Source of the DNA: Tranzscheliella williamsii
Lineage: Eukaryota; Basidiomycota; Ustilaginomycetes; Ustilaginales; Ustilaginaceae
NCBI GenBank assembly: GCA_023212725.1
Contig: JALBYF010000045.1
Span: forward strand, 62,001 to 126,000
Length of the DNA: 64,000 nucleotides
Reading direction: 5' to 3'
The position numbers and the translations under genes were made by a program. Every line of letters begins with the position of its first letter. Within the stretch, counting starts at the first letter, position 1. Positions 10,480 through 19,745 of this stretch are shown here, piece after piece. The notes under the pieces were generated by a model. The model was not told the DNA's origin. It was given only the letters and a program-made list of their open reading frames with translations, and did no database searches.

Positions 10480-11211
10480 ATGCCGCGCAAGTCGCTTAGT
10501 GGAGGTACGGGGACGGGAACGGGGTCGGCGTCGGTGCCGTCTACGCCGGTGGGTAAGAACGGAGCGCGAAAGTCGGTGAGCGGGGAGGGGGGAGGGGCGG
10601 GGGGGGAGGAGGTGGGTGGGGGAGGGTTGGTGGTGGCGGCCGGGACGAAGGGGGTGCTTGCACAGCAGGCGCAGGCGGTGAAGGCGCTGGGGATGGGGAT
10701 TGACCAATTTGAGCTGCCGCGGACGGCGGTGGTGAAGCTGGCCAAGAGCGAGGTGCCGGACACGGTGCAGCTGCGGCGCGACGTGCAGCAGGCGCTCGTC
10801 AAGGCAGCAACCCTCTTCATCTCGTACCTCACCGGCGCAGCTCACGACATCGCCACCGCCCGCGCCGCCAAAATCATCTCCGCCCAGCACATCCTCGACG
10901 CAACCACCTCGCTCGACCTCCCCGACTTCCGCGCCGACCTCACCGCCGAACTCGACGCTTGGCGTAGCAACGCAAAACTCAAACGCCCCAAACCAACCCC
11001 CCGCAAACCCAACAAAGACTCCCCAGACTCAGACGCAGACGCAGACATCTCCCGCCTCACCACAAACGAAACCCCAGACCACGACCACGACGACAACACT
11101 GACTTCCCCGCCGACACAACTGCCCCCGACGCCAGCCTCCTCCGCGACTCCCTCTATAGTAATCCTCCCGCCGACAGCGACACTGCCAACCAGAGCATGG
11201 ACCAAGACTAG
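10480..11211 (+). CDS. dpb4: Histone-fold subunit of DNA polymerase epsilon (Dpb4/POLE3-like)
   Basis: A 243-residue single-exon protein with one histone fold at about residues 75-145. The fold starts at IDQFELPRTAVVKLAKSEVP, continues through an AATLFISYLTGAAHDIA helix and ends in ISAQHILDA, the pattern of POLE3/CHRAC17/Dpb4. Known family members pair with a second histone-fold subunit (Dpb3/POLE4) in DNA polymerase epsilon and in CHRAC-type remodellers. Here the fold is flanked by low-complexity tails: a Gly/Ser-rich N-terminus of about 70 residues encoded by a very G-rich tract, and an acidic C-terminus. POLE3 of animals has the acidic tail but not the long Gly-rich head, so the head is unusual. 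The ATG sits immediately before the open frame's basic MPRKSLSG start; no upstream in-frame alternative is needed. Confidence 0.85.
   Translation: MPRKSLSGGTGTGTGSASVPSTPVGKNGARKSVSGEGGGAGGEEVGGGGLVVAAGTKGVLAQQAQAVKALGMGIDQFELPRTAVVKLAKSEVPDTVQLRRDVQQALVKAATLFISYLTGAAHDIATARAAKIISAQHILDATTSLDLPDFRADLTAELDAWRSNAKLKRPKPTPRKPNKDSPDSDADADISRLTTNETPDHDHDDNTDFPADTTAPDASLLRDSLYSNPPADSDTANQSMDQD
10581..10634 (+). repeat. G-rich tract with G-quadruplex potential
   Basis: Runs of 3 to 8 consecutive G on the coding strand, separated by one or two bases, inside the first 60 codons of the Dpb4-like gene. It encodes a Gly/Glu-rich linker. More than four G-runs of at least three bases lie within about 55 bp, which meets the usual pattern for quadruplex formation. 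Confidence 0.75.
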
Positions 11212-12261
11212 CTACGCCGCGCGCTCGCTTCGTACCCGGCCCACGCCATTCCCACAATCTTTGTCTGCTACTCTCATCCTAGTGTGAATGACTTCACCGA
11301 CCACAAATCAGGCTAGCTGATCGACGAAACCCCAGTGGACCTTGGCCCTGGGGCAGTACAAATTGGATGGGGGATGGCATAGTATTGTGGGTGTGAAAAG
11401 GCTGATGTGATTCGTACATGAGCGGCATAGAGGTAGGAATAGGAACAGAGGCGGTAAGATAGGGGCAAAAGCTTACAGTTAGGATGAGAAGAAAGGTAAG
11501 AGGACATACGGAGGGAGACGAGATGGAGTGCCGAGATGGCAACGCTCATGTCACAATTGTGCATATGAGTCAGATGTGGTGTTATGCCGGCTCAGATGGG
11601 GATCGAGCGATCAATTCGTTGGCGAAATCGCTAGAGATGCGGGGAGTGGCAGGCCCGAGGAGACGGCCTGGGATTTGACCGGGTGCGCGGTGTCAAGTGA
11701 ATTCGCCGCGCCGTTGTTGCGCGGCCGTACGAGATGAATCAGGTAGAGCGACGGATCGGCCTTTGAGTGTAGATGCCGACGATTTGTGTAGGCTTAGGAC
11801 AAAGTCGTTGACCGCGAAAGACCAGGCGGAAGGACAAGGTATATCAATACAAGAATGCAGACGTGCGAATGCGACAGTTGCAGAGCGAGAAGGCAGGATA
11901 TGACGTCGTTTGAGATGCACGCAGCGTCCCAATAAGCTGACCTTGCAGGCGTGTCGATGGCGTGCGCTTGACGAACAGAGATATCCACGGATTACGTTGC
12001 AAGAGAGACCGAGTCGGGACGACCGCCAAGTCCGGCGGCCAAAGGAAAGAAAAGAGACAGAACAAAAAGGACAGGTCCATCACATTGAACTACTCAGCAG
12101 CAGCCAAGTAGTGTGCCTATGGTGATGCAGTGGGGAGACCTGCGATCAGGGCGCTTCAGAATTTGACGCGCTGATCTTGAGAAATGTAGAAGAGTTCGAC
12201 AAAAAGTAAGGCATCACATCGACGAGGCTTTGCCAGCGTCCTCAATGGGGATGTAGAAACG
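11212..12261. other. Convergent intergenic region
   Basis: About 1 kb between the ends of two convergent genes, long for this window's gene spacing. Only short unsupported frames occur. No repeat, tRNA or conserved motif was recognised. Confidence 0.5.
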
Positions 12262-13776
12262 CTAGTGCAAGCGAGCTCCACCCATCATGCGAGCGAGCAA
12301 GCTCTCGACCGTAGCTCCTGGCTGCATTACTTCTTTGGACGCGGGCGGCTCCGGTTTGTTGCTACGATACTGCACTCGGGCTTCGGCAGCAGCAGGAACC
12401 TTGGTGGGGGTGGCAGCACCAAAACCGGCAGGGGCAGTGGTGCTCCGGACACCTCGGGTGAGTTCGTATTCCCCGTCACTGGAATCTGACTCACGTCCGC
12501 TGGATTCACTGCTGCTGGCGCCAAGGGAAGAAACACCGGCGCCTCCACTATCTAGGGCTAGGTCAGAGCCATGCTTGCTGAGCCGATTATGAAACTTGGG
12601 AGCAGGTAAGCTTGCGGGCGAGGGAGAATTATGGAAATTGGGACCGGCATAAGCAATTGTTGCTGCCACTGCCGGATGCTGTTGCTGACCAACCGCACCC
12701 TTCCTGGCGGGCGTGGATGGGTCGATATGAATGGGCGCTCCCTGTGTAGGACAAGGGCTCTGGCGGTTGGTGGATTTGGACTTGGACATTCCTTTGATGG
12801 GAACATCTGAAGTAGCCGAAAGAAACAGATCGTCGAGCTGGAGGGGAAAGTCACCATTATGGTTCTTGCCGACAGTCTTGGCAGACTTGTGGCCGCCAGA
12901 GCCAAAACTGCCAGTTCTAGGGCGACGATTGCCATCTTTGCTGACATTGCGTTGCGCATTATCGTCGCCAAACGTCTCGGCATCACGTGCATCTGCAAAG
13001 ACATCAAAATGAGGGCCATTGCGCCTTTTTCCACCTAGAAGCTCTTGTTGCCAAGTCAATGCAGAGGAATCTTGACCGCTCTGTACTTTCTGGGGTTGAG
13101 CAAGGTTGCCGTCATGCTTGGTTGTACTCGGAGCCGATGGCTGCCCCTTCCGACCCTTCTTGTTGGTCTGATGGGATACATCTAGTTGGGACCTAGAGGT
13201 CTGCCGAAGCATTTCCTGTTGCCACGTAAGACCAGCGCTGTCGGCATCGTCCGCTACGGCTATGACTTTGCCGTGGGCCGACCTTTGTCCATGCTCTAGG
13301 GTACCGGACGGGGCAGACTTGGAAAGCATCATTTCAGAGAGGTCACCTTTGGGGGATGTCTTGGATTTCTTGGAACGCCCAGCTTTGATCGGTGTACCGG
13401 CAGGGCTATCATTCTGGAACTTAGCCTCTTTCGGCCTTTTGACCTTATTGGATCCATTTGCTTTGGAGGATTGCATCTCTTCGGAAAGCGGCTTGGTGAG
13501 AGTGATAAGTCCGGGCGTCTGGGCCGGCTTAGATAGAAATGATGAGTCTTCAGCCTGTTGTTGGGTCTTGATTGCTTTCTTCGATGCTGACGCTTTCTTG
13601 CCAGAGACGCCGGCCGCCACGTTTGTCGCCGCTTTCACTGCCAACTTCTCTGACTTCGACTTCGTGGAAGGGGATGCTACGGCGCCACTACCATGGCTAG
13701 AGTTGCGGGAGCTCGGACGCGAATGGACCGAAGGGGTCTGTTGATAGGCATGGGGTGGTCGCATCGCTGCTATCAT
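12262..13776 (-). CDS. Edc1/PNRC-type mRNA-decapping cofactor
   Basis: A 504-residue, largely disordered Ser/Lys-rich protein. Near residues 376-395 it carries a YAGxxFxxSPxPxxLPxPKF element, the short motif by which Edc1/Edc2 of yeast and PNRC2 of animals bind Dcp1 and activate Dcp2. Two further short motifs repeat: LTWQQEML (Trp185) and LTWQQELL (Trp242), each followed by a basic segment. A role in activating decapping in the cytoplasm or P-bodies follows from the family motif; the rest is inference. The open frame continues upstream to 13890, but only through a TTG codon and a hydrophobic run that is atypical for this family. The first ATG is at 13776 and a second lies at 13764. An upstream spliced exon cannot be excluded. 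Confidence 0.72.
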   Translation of the reverse strand: MIAAMRPPHAYQQTPSVHSRPSSRNSSHGSGAVASPSTKSKSEKLAVKAATNVAAGVSGKKASASKKAIKTQQQAEDSSFLSKPAQTPGLITLTKPLSEEMQSSKANGSNKVKRPKEAKFQNDSPAGTPIKAGRSKKSKTSPKGDLSEMMLSKSAPSGTLEHGQRSAHGKVIAVADDADSAGLTWQQEMLRQTSRSQLDVSHQTNKKGRKGQPSAPSTTKHDGNLAQPQKVQSGQDSSALTWQQELLGGKRRNGPHFDVFADARDAETFGDDNAQRNVSKDGNRRPRTGSFGSGGHKSAKTVGKNHNGDFPLQLDDLFLSATSDVPIKGMSKSKSTNRQSPCPTQGAPIHIDPSTPARKGAVGQQQHPAVAATIAYAGPNFHNSPSPASLPAPKFHNRLSKHGSDLALDSGGAGVSSLGASSSESSGRESDSSDGEYELTRGVRSTTAPAGFGAATPTKVPAAAEARVQYRSNKPEPPASKEVMQPGATVESLLARMMGGARLH

Positions 13777-14774
13777 ACTCGAAAACAAAGTAAATTGAAG
13801 CACAATCAAGAGAAGAACACACGTTGAAGATCCGCTGCTGTGGCGACACAACCTGCTCGTATGTGTGTAACGTCTGGGTACTCGTCGCAAGCTGGCCGGC
13901 TGAGGAGTGATAGGGCGATCGTCACAATCTCAGAAAGCGACAGCGAAGAGACAGTGATTGCTGAAGGTTCCAATGTTGCGAAGCGGTGGATCGAAGCAGA
14001 AGTTGTTGTAGCAATAGTAGAGGATGGCGTTTCGGACGAGATGCGAGTACTGGAAAAATATGAACGCTATCGGACGGTGTGGATGATGGATGAAAGCAAG
14101 AGGGGCCCGTGGCAAGTTCTGCCCATGGTTACATGCTAGCTTTACTCACTGTGGTCAACTAATGCGCTGGAGGAGGCTCTGACTCGCAACTCGGAAATTA
14201 AACCAACCTGGCTTGCTTAGCCTCGGCATTCAGCCTAGGCACTGCATCTGTCGACATATATTCGTCAAGCCGACTAGTGTGGATAGAACTTTAGAAAGTG
14301 TACAGCGAATTACAAATTGACTTTCTAATTGGAGAACAAAGGAGAAAGGTAGGATGGCTCAGTCGCACGAAAAGGCCAGCTCTGCAACAAGCCGAAACAT
14401 TCACGATTAGGCATAAGGCGCTGCTCCACGCATAGGGAAACAAAGGGCCACGCTCCCATTTCTGAACAAGACTGCTCAAGCTGCTGCACTGTGACTATCT
14501 CACGCCGCTATCTTTTGCCTATCTTGGCGATGTCAACATAGCACCTTCACAGGGTTGTTGACAGTTACCAAAGGTGAGATGACAGCCGGGCACGAAATTG
14601 CGGACGTGAGCCAGCTATCATGGTTGAGAGAGGACTTGCATGCGGTAGAATACAGAAGTGCATATGTGGATGATATAGGACAGACGTAGCGGAAGGCGTG
14701 CTGGAACTGAAAAGAGGACAAGCGGTCATCAAAACTGATGGCTGAACGGTACTGGAGCTAGGAGCCTTAGCTTC
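13777..14774. other. Intergenic, decapping cofactor promoter side
   Basis: Lies upstream of one minus-strand gene and downstream of rad51. A 100-residue plus-strand frame at 13840-14139 has no recognisable motif and is antisense to the extension of the neighbouring frame. I see nothing else. Confidence 0.5.
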
Positions 14775-15952
14775 TTAGTCGACCTGTTTAGGAGGGAAGA
14801 ACAACGATATCAAGGGCCGAGCGAAACTTGTTTAGCAGAAATCCAGCGGGATGGGGGCAAATCGTGGCTTGGCAATCACTTACAGGGTCGATGATACCTT
14901 CAGGGCCAATGGAAAATACGGCGTCTGACTCTGGAAGGCAGGGTGAGTCTGCAATGCGGCAGATACGCTGATTTCCACGCCCCTTTCGGAGCGACAGACG
15001 GGTGGTGGAAGCGTGAGCAACAATGTTGCCTCCGATCGGCTTCTTGGCATCGGCGGTGAAAGCGGAAGCGCCATCAACCTGGGCCACAACCTGGTTGGTG
15101 ATGACAACCGCGACACCAAACTCGTCGGCCAGTCGCATCAGGCCACGTAAAAACTTTGCTAGATGCATCTGTCGGGCTGACAGCTCCCCTCGGCCGGAGA
15201 AGTCCGTCCGGTAGAGCGAGGTGAGTGAATCGACAATGAGGAGGGAGAAGCGAGATTCAGCCATCATGGCCGATGCTTGCAAGAGGAGCTGGAGCTGGTG
15301 GTCTGCATTGTAAGCTCTGGCGTACGCGACGTTGTCCAGCACTTCTTCGCCATTCAGTCCGTATCGTTCGGCCACAGCTAGCAATCGCACCGGTCGAAAG
15401 GTGCCCTCAGTGTCGATGTAAAGGCACTTGCCTTCACCTCCTCCCATGTCGACGGGAAGCTGGCAAGTTACTGCCAGCGTATGACACAGCTGACTCTTCC
15501 CCGTTCGGAATTCGCCGTACAACTCGGTGATGCTACCTGTCTCCATACCCCCGCCGAGAATTGCGTCGAGATTCTTCGATCCTGTCGTGATCGAAATCAA
15601 CTCATTTCTTCGCGCATGAAACTCCGTAGCCGTGGTGAAGCCCATGGGGACGAGCTTTGCAGCTTCAGTGAGAATCTTGTCAGCCTTAGCCTCGGATATC
15701 CCCTTGACAAGTAGCAGAGCCTTCTTCGGCGTGAAAGCAACACTCTCGACAGTATTGTACCCAGCCTCAGCAAGCTTCTTGCAGTCCGAGCTAGAGATAC
15801 CGAAATCCTGTTCAGGGGTAACACAAGCATGAGTGCTGCTCACTGAAATTCGCAGCATGAAAAACGCTCACCTCTAGTTTGTTGATGAGAAGAGGACCGA
15901 AGGCCTCACCCATCTCCTCTTCGGCCGGCTGCACTGGTTCTTGTTGCGACAT
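14775..15952 (-). CDS. rad51: Rad51 recombinase
   Basis: The eukaryotic strand-exchange protein of homologous recombination, 337 residues from three exons: 15872-15952, 14884-15807 and 14775-14783. Exon 1 encodes [20 protein letters not shown] and seven more residues; the introns are GTGAGC...CAG (64 nt) and GTAAGT...CAG (100 nt). The helix-hairpin-helix domain is at about residues 30-75, Walker A GEFRTGKS at 125-132 and Walker B in LLIVDSL. The C-terminal core [15 protein letters not shown] is completed by a 9-nt last exon giving Val-Asp-stop. Without these splices the frame starts in intron 1 and runs on into intron 2. Length matches smut Rad51 proteins of about 339 residues. Two ACGCGT boxes lie about 245-275 nt upstream of the ATG. 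Confidence 0.95.
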
Positions 15953-16456
15953 GATGGATTAGACCAAGACAATACCAGGTAGAAGGTACACGCTTGAAAG
16001 GGCAGTTGACCAGCAGTAGACGTATCAATTGTGCAGAAAGCAAGAACAGGTGCGGAGGCGCTCTGGATGAGGGAAATGACGGATGCAGGGTCAAGATGTT
16101 GGTTGTGAGGGCACTTAGGATCATCGCGGTGGCAAAGGCTCGACTCAGCAATCGATTCACAAAAGTGTTGCTCTCCCCCTCTTCACGCGTCCCTGGTTAT
16201 TCACGTAGGATCAGATCACGCACGCGTAAAAGACCTTTTCGGAGATCTAACAATATACTGTCTAAAGCAGATGGATCTTGTTCCCACTAGGCTTGTATTT
16301 TAGCTGCACCGCCGGATGGTGCGTCGGTGAAGGCGGTGGTTGTTTCGCTGCTCTCACTGCTGCTTCCGCCGCCGACCGACACAAGGCGGCCGCAACGGCC
16401 TCGAGCAACATGGTGTCTCGCTGCTGAAGACCCACGTAAAAAAGTCCGAGAACAAG
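15953..16456. other. rad51 promoter region
   Basis: Between the rad51 start and the end of the next minus-strand gene. Apart from the two ACGCGT boxes listed separately I see no feature here. Confidence 0.5.
16195..16227. promoter_or_regulatory. Pair of ACGCGT (MCB-like) boxes upstream of rad51
   Basis: Two exact ACGCGT hexamers at 16195-16200 and 16222-16227. In yeasts this MluI cell-cycle box binds the MBF factor and drives G1/S genes, including recombination genes. About fifteen such hexamers are expected in 64 kb by chance, so the location and close spacing, not the presence, are the evidence. Function is inferred. Confidence 0.4.
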
Positions 16457-17457
16457 TTACTGTAATACGAGGTGCTGTAGGCCTTCGCGGTCTTGCTCTC
16501 CGAACATGGTCGGATGTTCGAATGCGATGAGGGGAGCATCGTCAAGAGTCCAGCGCAGCGATGTGGCGTCTTGCTGCCCAGACATCAAGTAGTTGGAAGT
16601 GACACGATTATCTTGCCAGGCTGTCTGCCATTCACTTTGATTGAACCATCCTATGTAGTGTTCGTCGCCGAATCCACCGACCCAATATATCCTGTTGACT
16701 ACGAAGCGGGCCCAGAAAGGAACGTGAGGGGAATCTGTCGAATTGGGCGCCCAATGACTGGCATCCGGGTGAAGGGTCAGGTAGCATGTCGAAAGCTCTT
16801 GTGCCAATGCCGGACGCGCAGTCGTGTTGACGATCTCGAAGTGACCAAATAGAGTCGCTCGACCTTTGCTCGGCATACCTCGGCGCCAAGCAGGTCGATC
16901 CTTCTGCCAGTTATGAGATCCGGGACCGTCTAGGTGCCGTGGATCTGGAACAGCAGGGTCTGGGTTGAATGCTATGCTTGCGGTAGCATTTTTCGTACTG
17001 CTGTTGAGCACGTTCCGCCAGGTCTGCGAGCTGCAGTAATGTCGCAAACGGGTCGAATCATATTGTCTTTGTCAGTGCGGGAACGTGAGTAGCCACTCGG
17101 CCTTACGTGCCACTCACACAGTCAGTCCAAGATAAAGAATATCGCCTGTTCGAGGATAGCAAGGAGCAAAATACTCTGGACCGGATATAACGAGACCTGC
17201 CAGGTCTGTCACCGGATGATCCGGGGGATACTGTGTCGAAAGCGTCGACACTCCAAGGCTGCTGGCATCGGTCAACAGCTGGACCGCTTGCTGCAGGGCT
17301 GTAGATGGTCCTCACGATGGATTATATAAGTGAGCCGTCGGGTGCTCTCGAGCTACTTCAAACTAATCCACCTACCTTGGCCTCTGGTTTCCCAGGCCCT
17401 GCAGCACTTTACAGATACCGCCAAGGCGAGAAAAGGAAAAAGAGTTGCTTTGACCAT
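16457..17457 (-). CDS. Secreted CREG-type FMN-binding split-barrel protein
   Basis: A 290-residue protein from three exons: 17376-17457, 17118-17298 and 16457-17066, with introns of 77 and 51 nt (GTAGGT...CAG and GTGAGT...AAG). Residues 1-21 (MVKATLFPFLALAVSVKCCRA) look like a signal peptide. The following EQ-rich start, LTDASSLGVSTLSTQYP and SGPEYFAPCYPRTGDILYL, then the C-terminal CYLTLHPDASHW and WARFVVNRIYWVGGFGDEHY, follow the pattern of the CREG / pyridoxamine-phosphate-oxidase-like beta barrel. Family members are secreted or vacuolar glycoproteins, often without clear enzymatic activity. Several NxS/T sites are present (NSST, NATA, NTTA, NQSE). Total coding length 873 nt supports the splice model. 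The substrate is unknown. Confidence 0.8.
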
Positions 17458-17966
17458 AGCGTGCTGTTTGACGATGGCAACTGCACTGCAACAAAATGGA
17501 TGGAGCAAGACAAGATAAGATCTTGGAGTCTTGCTCTGCATATCTGATTAACTATCACCGCCGTGCTGTTTCTTTCCCGCAGGTTTGGCAGCGCGCAGGT
17601 GACCCCTGTCGTCCTCGCACAGACCACCGATACCCTTTCAGTCCCGCTCGAATACCCAGACATAGAACAGACCATGTGATCATCGGTTCTCAGTATGCGT
17701 ATTTGCCTGAATGGCGAATGCGATACAATGGTAGCTTCGTCGCGCCGACAGCTCCTAAGGCTTGAGGTCTGTAGGGCGACAATGACGCGCGACACGAGCT
17801 GAACCAACACAGAGTTACGCGTAAAGAGCATAGGGATCACGATCGAAATTCTAAGATGTGTCGCTCGACTCCACACCCTTACCACGCATCTTAGTGTCAC
17901 ACTTTCATAAAGCAGGTTATCTGCTTCGACCACCGAGGGCTTTATCTCTAAACACACCCTACAATC
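17458..17966. other. Divergent promoter, CREG-type / UBR7-type genes
   Basis: About 510 bp between two divergently transcribed genes. It must hold both promoters. No clear TATA box, repeat or small gene was recognised. Confidence 0.5.
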
Positions 17967-19745
17967 ATGGCTCTGGAAGCAGATGGTCCCCCGGCCTCTT
18001 CCTCTTTCTCGTCGCAGCAGTGTGCCGATCGCGGGTCAGCAGCGCAGAAACCCGGCTCTTCTGTTCCGTTGCCCTCCACCTCTGCCAGTGTCCTGCCTGA
18101 TCCTTCCTTGCCAGCGCCCAACCTAGCTGAGGATGAAGCTGGGTTCACGGCAGCAGATCTCATCGCGCAACAGTCCCGGCTGGAAGCGCAGGCTAACGAG
18201 GCCATTCCTTTTCAGTTTGACACCTGCACGTATGATCGAGGGTACATACGCCAGCCGGTCTATGCATGCAAGACCTGCGGCGGTGGCGGAGTCTGCGCTG
18301 GGTGTAGCGTATCGTGTCATGCCGAGCACGACTTGGTCGAACTATTCAATAAGCGCCACTTTCGCTGTGATTGCGGGACGCCTAATCTGTATAAGGACAA
18401 AGATCCGAATCACGGCCAGGGCAAGACAAGCGTGACAGAAGAGCTGCGATACCCGCCCGGCGCCAAGCCGTGCTCGTTAAGAAAGCCTGGCTTTGATCCT
18501 CAAAATGACACAAACAGGTACAATCACAACTTTGTCGGAAGCTTCTGCTACTGCGTTCGAGGTAGGACTTACGACCCAGAGAAGGAGGAAGAGACCATGT
18601 TTCAATGCATCGTGTGCGAGGAGTGGCTTCACGAAAACTGTACATCTCTTCGGCCACCAGCTAAAGACACCAGGCTTACGACTACGCAGGAGGCTCAAGC
18701 ATCAACGTCAGCCATACCGCTATCCCCGCTCTCGGAATCGGCGCCGGCGCTGATCGACCATGACCTCTTCGACCTGATGATCTGCGACACTTGTGTGCGT
18801 AAGCCAGAAAACGAGATGTTGAGGCACTACGCCGGGTCGCAAGGTTGGATGGTGTTAGCGCCAAGCCAACAAGTCTCGGACATACCAAAGTGGGACGGTA
18901 TCAGAACGATCCAGGTGCCAACCGCAGCAGAACTGCTTGACACGAACGATGCGTGTGACAACCAGAGTTGGCAGATCTTCGGTCTGCCAATGGACGCCGA
19001 CCAGCCCCTTACTCAAGCAGAAATGGAGGCTGCTACCGACAGTGCCCTGCTGTCCTCAGCTGCCAGCCTTTTAAGGCCCTCCCGGCAGGAACCTCAGGTC
19101 GCTGAAGGAGCGGGCCAGACCAAGGCTGGCAACGGAACTGCAGAAGCTAGCAGGAAGCGGCCTGCTGACATGAATGATCAGTCGGGCGAGACGCATAGTG
19201 ACGGGAAAAAGGCGAAGAAGGATTCTGAACAGGTGGAAGAGGCGGTAGAAAGCTATGCAGCAGGCTCATGTCGCTTACCAGCCCCTTTACCTATCATCGA
19301 TAGGCTACGGGCTTCGGAAGCAGACGATTGGGAGCCCGCGCTAGCAAAGGAAGCCACCGTAACCACAACTGGCCTCGGGCAGCGATACGATATATTTCTC
19401 AGCGATGATTTCCGCAGTCGCATCTGTCGATGTGCCAGCTGTCTGCCGAAGTGGGCGGCGCTACCGCACGTCTTGGACGCCGAAGAGACCTACGCGCCGC
19501 CGTCGGATCCGCAAGCGTCGGTACACGACGACGATGCCGCCTCGATCACATCTTCCACCTACGACCTGGGCATGGCAGCACTGCGCTCCATGCCGCGAGA
19601 CAAGATGATCGACTCTCTGCATGCTTACGGCAAGTTTCGCGATGCGCTCTGGGAGCACCTGCGACCGTTCGCGGGTTCGGGCAAGATGGTTAAAGAAGAA
19701 GACGTGCGTGCTTTCTTTCAGAAGACGCTGAAAACAGACAAGTAA
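17967..19745 (+). CDS. UBR7-type protein: UBR box plus PHD finger
   Basis: A 592-residue single-exon protein. A UBR box of zinc-binding Cys/His lies at about residues 85-155 (FDTCTYDRGYIRQPVYACKTC region, then CSVSCHAEHD and FRCDCGTPN). A PHD-like finger follows at about 193-225 (FCYCVRGRTYDPEKEEETMF then CIVCEEWLHENC). This is the layout of UBR7 of animals and Mlo2 of fission yeast, placed among putative N-recognin E3 ubiquitin ligases; animal UBR7 acts on histone H2B. The C-terminal third (from about residue 480) carries the conserved CRCASC-type segment and a helical end. There is no RING or HECT domain, so ligase activity would depend on the PHD or on partners. The middle (about 370-430) is low-complexity and Lys/Glu-rich. 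Confidence 0.88.
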   Translation: MALEADGPPASSSFSSQQCADRGSAAQKPGSSVPLPSTSASVLPDPSLPAPNLAEDEAGFTAADLIAQQSRLEAQANEAIPFQFDTCTYDRGYIRQPVYACKTCGGGGVCAGCSVSCHAEHDLVELFNKRHFRCDCGTPNLYKDKDPNHGQGKTSVTEELRYPPGAKPCSLRKPGFDPQNDTNRYNHNFVGSFCYCVRGRTYDPEKEEETMFQCIVCEEWLHENCTSLRPPAKDTRLTTTQEAQASTSAIPLSPLSESAPALIDHDLFDLMICDTCVRKPENEMLRHYAGSQGWMVLAPSQQVSDIPKWDGIRTIQVPTAAELLDTNDACDNQSWQIFGLPMDADQPLTQAEMEAATDSALLSSAASLLRPSRQEPQVAEGAGQTKAGNGTAEASRKRPADMNDQSGETHSDGKKAKKDSEQVEEAVESYAAGSCRLPAPLPIIDRLRASEADDWEPALAKEATVTTTGLGQRYDIFLSDDFRSRICRCASCLPKWAALPHVLDAEETYAPPSDPQASVHDDDAASITSSTYDLGMAALRSMPRDKMIDSLHAYGKFRDALWEHLRPFAGSGKMVKEEDVRAFFQKTLKTDK

